Assembly (NCBI RefSeq): GCF_040144835.1
Contig: NZ_CP151632.1
Span: 1,984,001 to 2,048,000, forward strand
Reading direction: 5' to 3'
Origin: Microbacterium sp. LWS13-1.2
GTDB lineage: Bacteria; Actinomycetota; Actinomycetes; Actinomycetales; Microbacteriaceae
Length of the DNA: 64,000 bases
Part shown: positions 52,925 through 62,647 of the stretch, piece by piece
How positions within the stretch are numbered: position 1 is the first letter of the stretch
Layout of the letters: each line of letters opens with the position of its first letter
Notes under the pieces: generated by a model
The model's input: the letters and a program-made list of their open reading frames with translations, nothing else
Databases searched by the model: none
Told to the model about the DNA's origin: nothing
Program-made: the position numbers and the translations under genes

Positions 52925-53311
52925 TCAGTCGTTACCGGTCCCCCCTCCCGGGTGTCGCGTATCCGGCGCGTACCAAGCGGCCCCATGCACTTCAAGGGTG
53001 ACGCACAAGACGTTGTCCGGCTTCACCCCGAGCGCCGCCAGTTCGCTCGCTATAGCCCCCATCGCTGCTTGCTTCTGCTCATCGGTGTACCCGGCCTGCG
53101 CAACCAATTCGACGAAGATGATGTCGTCCCGCTGCTGGTTGGGGAACGTCGCCGAGTAGAACAGCTCGCCGGGCTCGTGCATCCGGAAGCTCTGGAACAG
53201 GTCGTCCTCGGGCATGCCGAAGCCGCGCACCATGCCGTCGAGGATGGCCCTGCTGTACTCGGCTAACCGCGGCGCGTGCACCTTGTCCAGGTCGATACGG
53301 GCGTGGGGCAT
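52925..53311 (-). CDS. Tautomerase family protein
   Basis: 128-residue member of the 4-oxalocrotonate tautomerase/MIF superfamily in the longer form. Met is followed by Pro (MPHARIDL), so processing would expose the catalytic N-terminal Pro1. Conserved FPNQQRDDIIFVELVAQAGY and YTDEQKQAAMGAIASEL. Would interconvert keto and enol forms or act as a hydratase. Unusual in a sugar ABC operon, suggesting the imported compound passes through an unsaturated or 2-oxo acid stage. Confidence 0.82.
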   Translation of the reverse strand: MPHARIDLDKVHAPRLAEYSRAILDGMVRGFGMPEDDLFQSFRMHEPGELFYSATFPNQQRDDIIFVELVAQAGYTDEQKQAAMGAIASELAALGVKPDNVLCVTLEVHGAAWYAPDTRHPGGGTGND

Positions 53312-53387
53312 CGTCGTCCTTCCTTAGGACGGACACCGTATGGCGTCCGCTGCTTCCGCGTCGGCCTGACGCGTCGTCGAAATCGGG

Positions 53388-54176
53388 TTACTTCAAGGCG
53401 CCGGCCGCGAGACCGCGCTCGAAGAAGCGTTGCAAGAAGATGTAGGCGATGACGACGGGTAGCCCCGTCAGTACCGCCGCCGCGAGCACCTTGGTCTGGT
53501 CGTTGTTGTACTGGCCAACGAAGAACTGAGGTACCAGCGTGATCGTCTGCTGCTCGGGCGTCTGCAGAAAGAGCAGCGCGAGCAGGTACTCGTTCCACGA
53601 GTTGATGAAAACAAGTACAAGGACCGCGGCCATGATCGGCTTCATGAGCGGCAACATGACGTGCCAGAAAGTCCGGAACGTGCTGGCACCATCTACTCGG
53701 GCGGCCTCGATGAGTTCGTTCGGGATGCCGTCGGCGAAGTTTCGAGCCAGAAGGACGGTGAACGGGATCTGCAGCGCCGCGACCGGGAGGATGACCGCCC
53801 AGAGCGTGTTGTAGGCGCCGATCTGGGTGACCGTGGCGAACAGCGGCGCAAGCAGCACAACTCCCGGCAACGTGAGCGCCACCATCAGCATCCAGAAGTA
53901 GATCTCCTTTCCACGGATGTGCAGCTTCGAGAAGCCGAATGCCGCCATGGTGGTGCACGCGAGCACGATGAGGATGACTGCCGCCGAGAGCAACGCACTG
54001 TTGATGAAGAAGCCCGGCAGCAGCGGCAACGAGAGCACTGTCTGGTAGTTTCCCCACCCCGCGCCCGCAAGCGAGCCCTGCACCATCGCGATGAGCGGAA
54101 ACACGAACGGCAGGACGATGATGGCGAGGAGGATCTGCAAGAAGAGGCGTGCGCGAACGGTCTTGGTCTCAAACAT
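53388..54176 (-). CDS. Carbohydrate ABC transporter permease (MalG type)
   Basis: 262-residue CUT1 permease with six helices. EAA loop NELIEAARVDGASTFRTFWHV followed by LPLMKPIMAA; C-terminus FFERGLAAGALK, the usual MalG-type ending. Overlaps the MalF-type gene by 8 bases. No ATPase is encoded nearby; CUT1 systems in actinobacteria often share a general MsmK/MsiK ATPase encoded elsewhere. Confidence 0.92.
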   Translation of the reverse strand: MFETKTVRARLFLQILLAIIVLPFVFPLIAMVQGSLAGAGWGNYQTVLSLPLLPGFFINSALLSAAVILIVLACTTMAAFGFSKLHIRGKEIYFWMLMVALTLPGVVLLAPLFATVTQIGAYNTLWAVILPVAALQIPFTVLLARNFADGIPNELIEAARVDGASTFRTFWHVMLPLMKPIMAAVLVLVFINSWNEYLLALLFLQTPEQQTITLVPQFFVGQYNNDQTKVLAAAVLTGLPVVIAYIFLQRFFERGLAAGALK

Positions 54177-55119
54177 CGACTTTTTCTCTTTCCGAACTCG
54201 AAACCCTGATGATGATTGCCGTTCCGACCGCCAGGACGAGGAGGACGACGGAGATCGCCGCGCCGTAGCCGACCTGCGAGAACGAAACGCTGACCCGGTA
54301 GATCATGGTCCCGAGGAACTCGGTGGCGTAGCTGGGTCCACCTCCAGTGACGAGGAACGGAATGTCGAAGGTCTTCAGCGACCCGATCGCTGTCAAGATT
54401 GCGATAGCGATCGTCGTCCCCCGCACGCCCGGCCAGACGATCGACGCTACGATCCGCACGTTCCCGGCCCCATCGAGGCGCGCCGCTTCCAGAATCTCCG
54501 GGTCGATCTGGCCGATCGCCGCGTAGTACAGCACGAACACGATCCCGGTCGACTGCCAGATTTGCACCGACATCACGATGATTAGCGCGGACGTTCCGTC
54601 CGACAGCCAGGGTTGCGCGAGAGCGCCTAAACCCACCGCCTCGAGCAAGCCGTTCACCGTTCCGTCCGGAGCGTACATCTGACGGAACACGGGCGCCGTC
54701 GTCGCTGTCGCAAGAACCACCGGAACGAAGATCAGCACCTTGTGAAGCGTCTTGAGATACAGCTTCGAATGCAGGAGGCACGCGAGCAGGATGCCGAGCG
54801 CCACTTGCACAACGAATGTGACGATGAAGAAGGCGACAGTGTTTCCGATCGATCGCCAGAACACCGGATCCCGCAGCATTCGGGTGAAGTTGTCAGCGCC
54901 GACGGGCGTCTGCAGTGGGCTGGCTCCATCCCATTTCAGGGTCGAGAGGTACCCGGTATACACGACGCAGAAGTACAGAAGGCCCACCGACACGATCATC
55001 GCTGGCAGGATCCAAGGCAAGCCTGGGGGGCGTCGGAGCCGGCCTGGCCGGCGCGACCGCCCTTCGGAGGTCGCGCCGGCCTTCCGTGCCGTAGACGCCA
55101 CTCCCGTCGCCAGGGTCAC
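54169..55119 (-). CDS. Carbohydrate ABC transporter permease (MalF type)
   Basis: 316-residue CUT1 permease: N-terminal basic segment, first helix WILPAMIVSVGLLYFCVVY, EAA loop PEILEAARLDGAGNVRIVASI followed by VWPGVRGTTIAI. Pairs with the MalG-type gene. 28 bases downstream of the binding-protein gene. Confidence 0.92.
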   Translation of the reverse strand: MTLATGVASTARKAGATSEGRSRRPGRLRRPPGLPWILPAMIVSVGLLYFCVVYTGYLSTLKWDGASPLQTPVGADNFTRMLRDPVFWRSIGNTVAFFIVTFVVQVALGILLACLLHSKLYLKTLHKVLIFVPVVLATATTAPVFRQMYAPDGTVNGLLEAVGLGALAQPWLSDGTSALIIVMSVQIWQSTGIVFVLYYAAIGQIDPEILEAARLDGAGNVRIVASIVWPGVRGTTIAIAILTAIGSLKTFDIPFLVTGGGPSYATEFLGTMIYRVSVSFSQVGYGAAISVVLLVLAVGTAIIIRVSSSEREKVDV

Positions 55120-55147
55120 GACATCGTCCCAACGATCACCGAGCCGC

Positions 55148-56527
55148 TCATCGGTTCTGCGCGGCCTCGGCGACGGCCTGGATATCGTCTGCCGCTTCTT
55201 GGCCGGACTTGTCGCTGATGAGCATCGCCTGACACGCGTCGATGATGGCCTGGCTCACCTCTGCGGAGAGCCCGAACGACCGCGAGTCCGTTGCTTGATC
55301 GAGATGCGTCGTGATCTCCTCCAGCGCGGGTCGCTGCAGTTCCGGCGCGACGAGTTCGATCTCGTCCCACTGCGGCACGATGCCATCCAGCGTCGCGAAC
55401 GAGTCAAGGCTGTTCGTGACGACCTGCTGACCCGCCTCCGAGTGACCCAGCCAGACAGCGAACGTTGTAGCGGCGTTGAGGTTCTTCGACTTGGCATTCA
55501 CGGAGTTGCCGGCATCAACGTCCGCGAAGAGCGTCGGTGGATTGCCCTTGCCGGCCACATCTGGGAACGGCATGGGCATGATCGTGATCACCGGCGTTTC
55601 CGAAGATACGCCAGCGCCTTCGAGGGCAGCGGTGAGGGTGGGGAGGCTGGCGTTCTGCTGGTACCACGTGCCCATCTGCACCATCGGGACCTTGCCGGTG
55701 AGGAATGCATTGTTAACGTCCGGATACTGCTCGATACCGACCGCGCCCTCGTCGAGGATGCCCTCCTCCGAGAGGGTGCGCAGAATCTCCAAGCTCTCCG
55801 CTACGGCGGGGTCTGACCACTTGCCGTCTCCTGAGAGCGCATCCGTCCACACACCCGGCTTGACGCTGTCCATGATCGAGTGCAGGGTGTCGGCGGCGAA
55901 ACCCGAGCTCGCCATGCCCTCCCGGAAGCAGCCGAGCCCATTCTCACGGAAGGTCTCACACACCGAGACCCACTCCTCGAGCGTCGTCGGCGGCTCAAGG
56001 TCGTACTGGTCGAACATCCCCTGGTTGATCCACATCATCCCAGCGCCCGCCTTGGCGTATTGCGCCGCGACGAGACGGTCGTCGATCGTGTAAGCCTTCA
56101 CTCCGCCGTCGTAGACCTTGGACTCCCAATCCTCGCCGAGCATCTGTTCCACAGCTGGGGTGAGGTCAGTGGCGAAGGGGGCGAACGCCTCTGCGCCGAA
56201 GGCACCGCTGTTATAGACCGTGTAGACGTCTGGACCGTCGTTCGATGCGAGCGCGGGCTTTAACGAGGCCGCGTAGTCTTCGATCGGGACCTTCTTGTAG
56301 ATGACCTCGATGTCCGGGTATTCCTCATTGAAAGCCGCGATCTCCTGTTCGGCGACATCGTTCGTGGGTGTCCAACTCCACCAGTTGATGGTGCCCTCGG
56401 TGGCCGAACCGCCATCGTTAGGAGCGGCCTGACCGCCGCCGCAGCCGGTCAACGCGAACGCGAGAACCGCGCTCCCGCCAACGGCCGCTGCTGCGGTACG
56501 GCGGAGCCTTTTCTCAGGAAACTTCAT
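55148..56527 (-). CDS. Carbohydrate ABC transporter substrate-binding lipoprotein
   Basis: 459-residue family 1 solute-binding protein. Signal peptide with lipobox FALTGC; INWWSWTPTNDVAEQEIAAFNEEYPDIEVIYKKV start; GVGIEQYPDVNNAFLTGKVPMVQMGTWY central block; NAKSKNLNAATTFAVWL near the end. ATG 56527 begins the signal. First gene of the LacI-regulated operon. Sugar not identifiable. Confidence 0.9.
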   Translation of the reverse strand: MKFPEKRLRRTAAAAVGGSAVLAFALTGCGGGQAAPNDGGSATEGTINWWSWTPTNDVAEQEIAAFNEEYPDIEVIYKKVPIEDYAASLKPALASNDGPDVYTVYNSGAFGAEAFAPFATDLTPAVEQMLGEDWESKVYDGGVKAYTIDDRLVAAQYAKAGAGMMWINQGMFDQYDLEPPTTLEEWVSVCETFRENGLGCFREGMASSGFAADTLHSIMDSVKPGVWTDALSGDGKWSDPAVAESLEILRTLSEEGILDEGAVGIEQYPDVNNAFLTGKVPMVQMGTWYQQNASLPTLTAALEGAGVSSETPVITIMPMPFPDVAGKGNPPTLFADVDAGNSVNAKSKNLNAATTFAVWLGHSEAGQQVVTNSLDSFATLDGIVPQWDEIELVAPELQRPALEEITTHLDQATDSRSFGLSAEVSQAIIDACQAMLISDKSGQEAADDIQAVAEAAQNR

Positions 56528-56612
56528 TGTCTCTTCTCCTCGGAGCGCGGACGGCGGGTGCCACGTCCGCGGTGCGGTATCTTGTCGGCGCCGGTGGTGC
56601 CGACTACTGGGT

Positions 56613-56644
56613 TTGCAACGTTGCAAATTTGCAACGTTGCAAAC
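56613..56644. promoter_or_regulatory. Two abutting 16-bp LacI-type operators
   Basis: TTTGCAACGTTGCAAA occurs at 56613-56628 and again at 56629-56644, each a perfect palindrome, with no spacer. CG-centred palindromes of this kind are classic LacI-family sites. They lie between the divergent sugar operon and the LacI gene, 86 bases upstream of the binding-protein start. Confidence 0.85.
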
Positions 56645-56794
56645 GATACGCTTGGAACGCGCGTGGCGTCAAGGAGCGCCGTCAAATGCGAACGCGAGAT
56701 GCTAGTGCGGGCCGGACCGGCCGAGTGGTCCACCCTAAGGGAAATTCAACTCTGCGCACGCTCTAGGGTGGTGCCCGAGGAAAAGAGGAGTTCT

Positions 56795-57826
56795 GTGCCC
56801 GCTTCAGTTACTCTGCGCGACGTCGCACAAGCTGCTGGGGTCTCGGTTAGAACCGTTTCGAATGTAGTGAACCAATACCCTTTTGTCAGCGCAGCCACCA
56901 GGGAGCGGGTGCTCGAGTCGGTGAGAACCCTTGGGTACCGACCAAACCTCACTGCACGCGGCCTACGACTGGGCCGAACCGGCGTGATAACCCTGGTGAT
57001 TCCGGACCTACGGAACCCATACTTCGCCGAGCTCGCCGATTCCGTTATCACCGCGGCGGCGCTTGAGAACGTGTTCGTTCTCATCGAGCCGGTCGGGTTG
57101 GATCGAGATCGCGAGGTGGAAGTGCTTCGGGGCTCTCGGACCAAGATGGTCGACGGCATCCTGTTCAGCGCCCTCGCGCTCGGAGAAGAAGATGCTTACC
57201 TCTTCGAGACCTCCACACCCACCGTTCTCCTGGGCGAACGAATCTTCAATGCCCCTGTCGACCACGTCACCATGCAGAACGTGGAAGCGTCGCGCGCGGC
57301 TACCGACCATCTCCTGTCGATCGGGAGAAAGCGGATAGTCGCCCTCGGAGCACAACGCGGCGAAGTAGTCGGATCGTCAGGCTTGAGGTTCCGCGGCTAC
57401 CTTGATGCCCTCGAAGCCGCAGGGATACCGCACGATCAGGCCCTGATCGGCGAGACTCGTAGCTGGCATCGCGCCGATGGCGCTGCAACGATCGGAGAAT
57501 TGATCGAGAGCGACATAGCCTTCGATGGCGTCGTTGCCTTCAGCGATGCCCTTGCTCTCGGTGCGATGAGCGTCCTTCAACACGCTGGGCTGAGGATTCC
57601 AGAGGATGTGGCAATTATCGGGTTCGATGATACAGACGAGACTCGGTACTCGCTCCCCACTCTGTCCACGGTGGATGCCGGGCGTGATGAGATTGCGTCG
57701 ACAGCCGTGAACTTCCTCCTCGATCGCATCAAGGACCCGAATGCGAGCCTTCCACCCCGCCGGCACTTCAGTCGATTCCAAGTCATCCCGCGTCAGTCCA
57801 CGATCGGTCGCGCATCGAATCGATAA
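56795..57826 (+). CDS. LacI family transcriptional regulator
   Basis: 343-residue repressor. Helix-turn-helix VTLRDVAQAAGVSVRTVSNVV at the N-terminus, hinge YRPNLTARGLRLGRTG, then a periplasmic-binding-type sugar domain (VITLVIPDLRNPYFAELADSV, RIPEDVAIIGFDDTDETRY). GTG 56795 is chosen because AGAGGAG lies 5 bases upstream; a GTG at 56771 is an alternative. Divergent from the sugar operon, with tandem operators between them. Confidence 0.92.
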   Translation: MPASVTLRDVAQAAGVSVRTVSNVVNQYPFVSAATRERVLESVRTLGYRPNLTARGLRLGRTGVITLVIPDLRNPYFAELADSVITAAALENVFVLIEPVGLDRDREVEVLRGSRTKMVDGILFSALALGEEDAYLFETSTPTVLLGERIFNAPVDHVTMQNVEASRAATDHLLSIGRKRIVALGAQRGEVVGSSGLRFRGYLDALEAAGIPHDQALIGETRSWHRADGAATIGELIESDIAFDGVVAFSDALALGAMSVLQHAGLRIPEDVAIIGFDDTDETRYSLPTLSTVDAGRDEIASTAVNFLLDRIKDPNASLPPRRHFSRFQVIPRQSTIGRASNR

Positions 57827-57829
57827 CGA

Positions 57830-58180
57830 AGGCGCGACGAGGATCGATCTAAGCGACGCCGCTGGGGCGCTTCGCTTCCAGCTCACCGTTCGAGTCACGA
57901 CGGCGACTACGACTCCGATCGCTGTGAAGGGACCCAGCATCACAAGCCAGGTGAGGAATGGGGAGAGGCTCGACTGCGCGTTGAACGGGATACCGACAGC
58001 AACGGCGCCGACTCCCGCTGCAAGGACGAGTATGGCAAGCCAGCTTGTGATCAAGATCGCGATTCCACCAGGCAGCTTCGCTCGCGGACCGCGGTCGATG
58101 AACCCAGTTTGCTAGCGCGATCAGCGCAAGCGGTACAAGGAGCAGACCCGCACCGAGAGCTACGAAGCCGCTGAGTCCGC
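57830..58180 (-). pseudogene. Small membrane protein remnant
   Basis: Two frames together encode hydrophobic helices: LSGFVALGAGLLLVPLALIA in one, then after a shift near 58085 GIAILITSWLAILVLAAGVG and LTWLVMLGPFTAIGVVVAVV. No start codon in place and the frame runs antisense into the 3' end of lacI. Reads directly out of the truncated XRE gene, so it is probably the tail of another gene joined by deletion. Confidence 0.5.
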
Positions 58181-58686
58181 TCCTCAGGCGGATAGCCGTC
58201 CCGGATGGCCGGATACATGAACCACCGATACCCGAGGCTGCGATCCATCCCCGTAGCGACCCGCGCCCCCATGAGAGCGCGGCCCATAGCGGTCTGGCGG
58301 ATCGTCTCGCCCAGTTCCGTCACGATCTCCGCGGACGTGTCCTCGAGCCGGTCGAGGATGCGCAGCATCCCGGGGCCGATGTGAAGTCCGGACGGCCCCC
58401 GGGTGGGGGGGTTGTGCCCAGCGAGTCGGAACAGGTGGTCGCGTTCGTCGAGGGTCAGGTGAAGGCGCTGCGCGATCGAGGCGATCATCTGCTCCGACGG
58501 GTGCGGACCGGTCCCCCGTTCAAGACGGGCATAGTAGTCGGTGGACATGTGGCACAGCGATGCCACTTCCTCCCGCCGAAGCCCTCGCGTGCACCGACGT
58601 GCTCCTCGTGTCATACCGACGTCTTCAGGTTGCAGCGACTCCCGCCGCGTCCGTAGGAACATCGCCAGTTCGGCGCGATCGATCAC
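58051..58686 (-). pseudogene. Truncated MmyB-like XRE regulator
   Basis: XRE helix-turn-helix at about residues 25-75 (TRGLRREEVASLCHMSTDYYARLERG region), then the start of the MmyB ligand domain (LRILDRLEDTSAEIVTELGE, LGYRWFMYPAIRDGYPPEER). Similarity stops at about residue 165, where MmyB proteins normally have about 100 more; the rest of the 212-codon frame is translated from another gene's DNA. GTG 58686 has GAGGG 7 bases upstream. The DNA-binding domain is whole, so a shortened protein could still be made. Confidence 0.75.
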
Positions 58687-58886
58687 GTCGATTCCCTCGC
58701 CTGTATACCTCCGTTGTATTCGCGGAGGGCCAGCCTTGCCACGGCCGTCGATCCACCCTCCCGTCGCTGGGCGACGAGCGAGGAGACTCTCCCCGTGAGA
58801 ACGGCGCAAAATCAAGCGGCGCGAAAGATCGCGGCAACTTTCACCGTTCGAGCGCGCGGCTGTCGGCGAGAAGCTCTCTAACCTCT

Positions 58887-58896
58887 CTGTATACAG
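58887..58896. promoter_or_regulatory. CTGTATACAG palindrome
   Basis: Perfect 10-bp palindrome 15 bases upstream of the ppsR start, in the divergent region shared with the truncated XRE gene. A related CTGTATACCT lies near 58704 around the XRE start. XRE regulators often bind such sites; which protein does so here is unknown. Confidence 0.35.
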
Positions 58897-58911
58897 ACAG
58901 GGGGTGAGCAC

Positions 58912-59769
58912 GTGAGCGACCTATTCCTGCCCGCGGTCGCGGGTGCGACACCCCTGCCCGCGCCCGAGCGAGCCGCCTACTTCCTTTCCGACAGCACCGG
59001 AATCACCGCCGAGACCCTCGGCAGTGCTCTCCTGGTGAACTTCCCGGCGATCGCGTTCCGCCGCCGGACGGTTCCCTTCGTCGACACGGTTGCCGGTGCC
59101 CGCGCGGTGGTCGCCGAAATCGAGCAGGCCGCTGCCGACGGGCTCGAGCCGATCGTCTTCACCACCGTGAAGGCCGCGGACATCCGCGCGGAGCTCGCCC
59201 GTTCGCCCGCGAAGATCATCGACCTGCTCGGCGGGCACCTGGACGAGCTCGAGCGCGCGCTCGGGACGACGGCGAGCGAGCAGCTCGGCCAGTACCACGG
59301 CGTGGGAGACGTGCAGCGGTACTTCGCGCGGATGCGCGCGGTCGAGTACGCCATCGAACACGACGACGGGCAGAGCGCCAGGGCGCTCGATCAGGCCGAC
59401 GTGATCATCATCGCGCCGTCCCGCTGCGGCAAGACACCCACGACGATGTACCTAGCGCTCCAGTACGGGCTGCTGGTGGCCAACTATCCGCTCACCGACG
59501 ACGACTTCCCCACCGACGGGCTTCCGCGCACGGTCGGCCCGTACGCCGACCGCTGCTTCGGGCTGACGACGACACCGCTGCGGCTCAGCCGGGTCCGCCA
59601 CGAGCGCCGCCCCGAATCGCGATACGCGAGCCTCGCGCAATGCACTCTCGAACTCCGCCGGGCGGAGGACCTGTACCGGCGCACGCGCGTGCCGTTCCTC
59701 AACTCCGCGACCAAGAGCGTCGAGGAGATGTCGGCCGTGATTCTGCAGTCCAAGAAGCTGCGCGGCTGA
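58912..59769 (+). CDS. ppsR: PEP synthase regulatory protein (kinase/pyrophosphorylase)
   Basis: 285-residue DUF299 protein that inactivates PEP synthase by ADP-dependent phosphorylation and reactivates it by phosphate-dependent dephosphorylation. Visible: [15 protein letters not shown] at the N-terminus, the P-loop [18 protein letters not shown] near residues 165-180, ANYPLTDDD and the C-terminal [17 protein letters not shown] start 58912 with GGGGG upstream. 34 bases before ppsA, so co-transcribed with its target enzyme. Confidence 0.93.
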   Translation: MSDLFLPAVAGATPLPAPERAAYFLSDSTGITAETLGSALLVNFPAIAFRRRTVPFVDTVAGARAVVAEIEQAAADGLEPIVFTTVKAADIRAELARSPAKIIDLLGGHLDELERALGTTASEQLGQYHGVGDVQRYFARMRAVEYAIEHDDGQSARALDQADVIIIAPSRCGKTPTTMYLALQYGLLVANYPLTDDDFPTDGLPRTVGPYADRCFGLTTTPLRLSRVRHERRPESRYASLAQCTLELRRAEDLYRRTRVPFLNSATKSVEEMSAVILQSKKLRG

Positions 59770-59803
59770 GGCCCGCGGAAGCAACCCACGAGAGGGAGAA
59801 CCG

Positions 59804-62185
59804 ATGTCCAACATCCTGTGGTTCGGCGAGATCGGCATGTCTGACCTCGCCTCCGTCGGCGGCAAGAACGCCTCGCTCGGGGAGATGATCTCCCACCTGT
59901 CCTCGGCCGGGGTGCGGGTGCCCGGCGGCTTCGCGACGACCGCCGACGCGTATCGCCGCTTCCTCGCCGAGGACGCTCTGGCCGACCGCATTCGCTCGGT
60001 CGTGGAGGCGCTCGACACGGACGACGTCGCGGAGCTCGCGCGCGTCGGTGCGACCGTGCGAGAGTGGGTCGAATCTCAGCCGTTCCCCGCCGACCTCGAG
60101 CGCGACATCCGCAAGGCCTATGACGCCCTGCTTCGCGACGACGCCGATCCGGAGGGGGTGACGTGGGCGGTCCGTTCGAGCGCGACCGCCGAAGACCTCC
60201 CCGATGCCTCGTTCGCCGGGCAGCAGGAGACGTTCCTCAACATCGGCGGCGTCGAGAACATCCTGCAGGCGATCCGCAGCGTCTACGCTTCGCTGTACAA
60301 CGACCGAGCGATCGCCTACCGCGTGCACCACGGCTTCGACCACGCCGAGGTCGCTCTCTCCGCCGGGGTGCAGCGGATGGTGCGCTCGGATGTCGGAGCA
60401 TCGGGGGTCATGTTCACCGTCGACACCGAATCCGGGTTCGACCAGGCGGTCTTCGTGACCAGCTCGTATGGACTCGGCGAAGCGGTCGTGCAGGGCGCGG
60501 TCAACCCCGACGAATTCTACGCGTACAAGCCCGCACTGCGGGCGGGCCGCCCAGCAGTGCTGAAGCGCTCGCTCGGCGAGAAGGCGATCACGATGCGCTA
60601 CGCGGAGGGCCGCAGCGCCGGCGCGAGCACCGTCTTCGCCGATGTCGACCCCGCCGACCGCGCGCGTTTCTCTCTCACGGACGCCGAGGTAGAGGAGCTG
60701 GGCCGGATCGCCGTCGTCATCGAGGAGCACTACGGCCGCCCCATGGACATCGAGTGGGGCAAGGACGGTCTGGACGGCCGGCTGTACGTGCTGCAGGCCC
60801 GACCCGAGACGGTGGTCTCGCGCGAGAAGGCGAACGTCATGCGCCGCTACGTGCTGCGCGAACGCGGACCCGTGCTCGTCGAGGGGCGCGCGATCGGCCA
60901 GCGCATCGGGGCGGGTCCCGTGCGGGTGCTGACCTCGATCGACCAGATGCACGATTTCGTGCCTGGGGAGGTGCTCGTCGCCGACATGACCGATCCCGAT
61001 TGGGAGCCGATCATGAAGCGCGCGTCGGCGATCGTGACGAACCGCGGCGGCCGCACGTGCCACGCCGCCATCATCGCGCGCGAGCTCGGCATCCCTGCCG
61101 TCGTCGGAACCGGAGCCGCCACGCGCGTGCTGCTCGAGGGCCAGGAGGTCACGGTCTCGTGCGCGGAGGGCGACGAGGGCCACGTCTACGCCGGGGCGCT
61201 CGAGTTCGAGCTGGAGGAGACCGAGCTCGACCGCATGCCGGAGCTGCCGGTGAAGATCATGATGAACGTGGGCACGCCCGATCAGGCGTTCTCCTTCGCG
61301 CGGCTCCCGCACCGCGGGGTCGGCCTCGCGCGGCTGGAGTTCATCATCAATCGCCAGATCGGCATCCATCCGCGTGCCCTGCTCGCCGTCGACGAGCTTC
61401 CGGGCGACCTCGGTGATAACATCCGCTCGCGCATCGCGGCCTACCCGTCGCCCCCAGAGTACTTCGTGCAGCGGGTCGCCGAGGGAGTCTCGACGATCGC
61501 CGCCGCCTTCGCGCCCGAGCCCGTCATCGTGCGGCTGAGCGACTTCAAGTCGAACGAGTACGCGAACCTCATCGGGGGCTCGCTGTATGAGCCCGAGGAG
61601 GAGAACCCGATGATCGGCTACCGCGGCGCGTCGCGGTACATCTCGCCCGAGTTCCGCGCCTGCTTCGACCTCGAGTGCGAGGCCATGCGGCGCGTGCGCG
61701 ACGACATGGGACTCACGAACGTGCAGCTCATGGTGCCGTTCGTGCGCACCCTCGCCGAGGCCGAGGCCGTGGTGGAGCTTCTCGCCGAGAACGGCCTGCG
61801 CCGCGAGGAGAACGGGCTGAAGCTCATCATGATGTGCGAGCTGCCGTCGAACGCGGTACTCGCCGACCGGTTCCTCGACCACTTCGATGGGTTCTCGATC
61901 GGCTCGAACGACATGACGCAGCTGACGCTCGGGCTCGACCGCGACTCGGCGCTCGTCGCCTCGACCTTCGACGAGCGCGACCCCGCGGTTCTGGCCATGC
62001 TCGAGATGGCGATCGAGGCCTGCCGCCGCCGCGGCAAGTACGTCGGCATCTGCGGACAGGGCCCCTCCGACCACCCCGACCTCGCGGAGTGGCTCCTCGA
62101 CCGCGGCATCGAATCGATGTCGCTGAACCCCGACACCGTCGTGGAGACGTGGATGCGGCTGGCTCGCGCCGCCGCCCCCGTGTGA
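59804..62185 (+). CDS. ppsA: Phosphoenolpyruvate synthase
   Basis: 793-residue enzyme converting pyruvate and ATP to PEP, AMP and phosphate for gluconeogenesis. N-terminal ATP-grasp: [39 protein letters not shown]. Swivelling domain with phospho-His420 in [16 protein letters not shown]-terminal PEP-binding barrel: [52 protein letters not shown] with the catalytic Cys. AGAGGGAG upstream of the ATG. Fits growth on acids such as propionate, processed by the methylcitrate genes next door. Confidence 0.96.
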   Translation: MSNILWFGEIGMSDLASVGGKNASLGEMISHLSSAGVRVPGGFATTADAYRRFLAEDALADRIRSVVEALDTDDVAELARVGATVREWVESQPFPADLERDIRKAYDALLRDDADPEGVTWAVRSSATAEDLPDASFAGQQETFLNIGGVENILQAIRSVYASLYNDRAIAYRVHHGFDHAEVALSAGVQRMVRSDVGASGVMFTVDTESGFDQAVFVTSSYGLGEAVVQGAVNPDEFYAYKPALRAGRPAVLKRSLGEKAITMRYAEGRSAGASTVFADVDPADRARFSLTDAEVEELGRIAVVIEEHYGRPMDIEWGKDGLDGRLYVLQARPETVVSREKANVMRRYVLRERGPVLVEGRAIGQRIGAGPVRVLTSIDQMHDFVPGEVLVADMTDPDWEPIMKRASAIVTNRGGRTCHAAIIARELGIPAVVGTGAATRVLLEGQEVTVSCAEGDEGHVYAGALEFELEETELDRMPELPVKIMMNVGTPDQAFSFARLPHRGVGLARLEFIINRQIGIHPRALLAVDELPGDLGDNIRSRIAAYPSPPEYFVQRVAEGVSTIAAAFAPEPVIVRLSDFKSNEYANLIGGSLYEPEEENPMIGYRGASRYISPEFRACFDLECEAMRRVRDDMGLTNVQLMVPFVRTLAEAEAVVELLAENGLRREENGLKLIMMCELPSNAVLADRFLDHFDGFSIGSNDMTQLTLGLDRDSALVASTFDERDPAVLAMLEMAIEACRRRGKYVGICGQGPSDHPDLAEWLLDRGIESMSLNPDTVVETWMRLARAAAPV

Positions 62186-62199
62186 CGCGTCCCGGCCTC

Positions 62200-62640
62200 A
62201 CCCCTGAGACTCGCGGTCTTGGGGGTGGTCGGCCCGGCCCAGCGGCGCAGCGGGCCGGTGGGCCTGGCTGCCGCCGATGCACATCGTCCCGACGGGGCGT
62301 ACTCGCGGTCGCGGCGCTGCACGTCGACGGCGGCGCGGACGGTGAGGATGGCGCCGGTCGCGTCGAACGCATGACCAGGGCGTCGCTGATCGTGAACACC
62401 GGAACGCGCACGGGCACCACCACGCCGAGCGCCACGCACCGTGCGTTGTAGGCGTTGGGGCCGTTCCGGGCGATGCGTTCCATGACGGCGTCGTCCACGC
62501 CGTCGGGCGCGACGCCGGCGCGCGCGAGTGCGCCGGTCAGCACCTGCGACCGAGCTCGTACGGGTCAGTGTCGCGGGAGGCGCCGGCGAAGCTCCCGACG
62601 GCCGTGCGGGTGCCCGCGACCGCGACCGGCACGACCTTCT
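62200..62640 (-). pseudogene. Thiolase remnant
   Basis: Pieces of an acetyl-CoA acetyltransferase. N-terminus from about 62635: VPVAVAGTRTAVGSFAGASR, DTDPYELG, then after a frameshift ALARAGVAPDGVDDAVMERI, NAYNARCVALGVVVPVRVPV and FTISDAL, where intact thiolases continue into the catalytic-Cys region. Near 62290-62255 a last piece reads VGTMCIGGSQA, the thiolase C-terminal active-site block. Everything between is deleted. It lies between ppsA and prpC. Confidence 0.7.
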
Positions 62641-62647
62641 TCGGACA

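Noticed and set aside
59699..62074. A 791-codon open frame on the minus strand opposite ppsA
   Set aside because: It mirrors the strong codon bias of ppsA, has low-complexity Arg/His/Glu-rich content and no family motifs. High-GC coding genes commonly leave such shadow frames.
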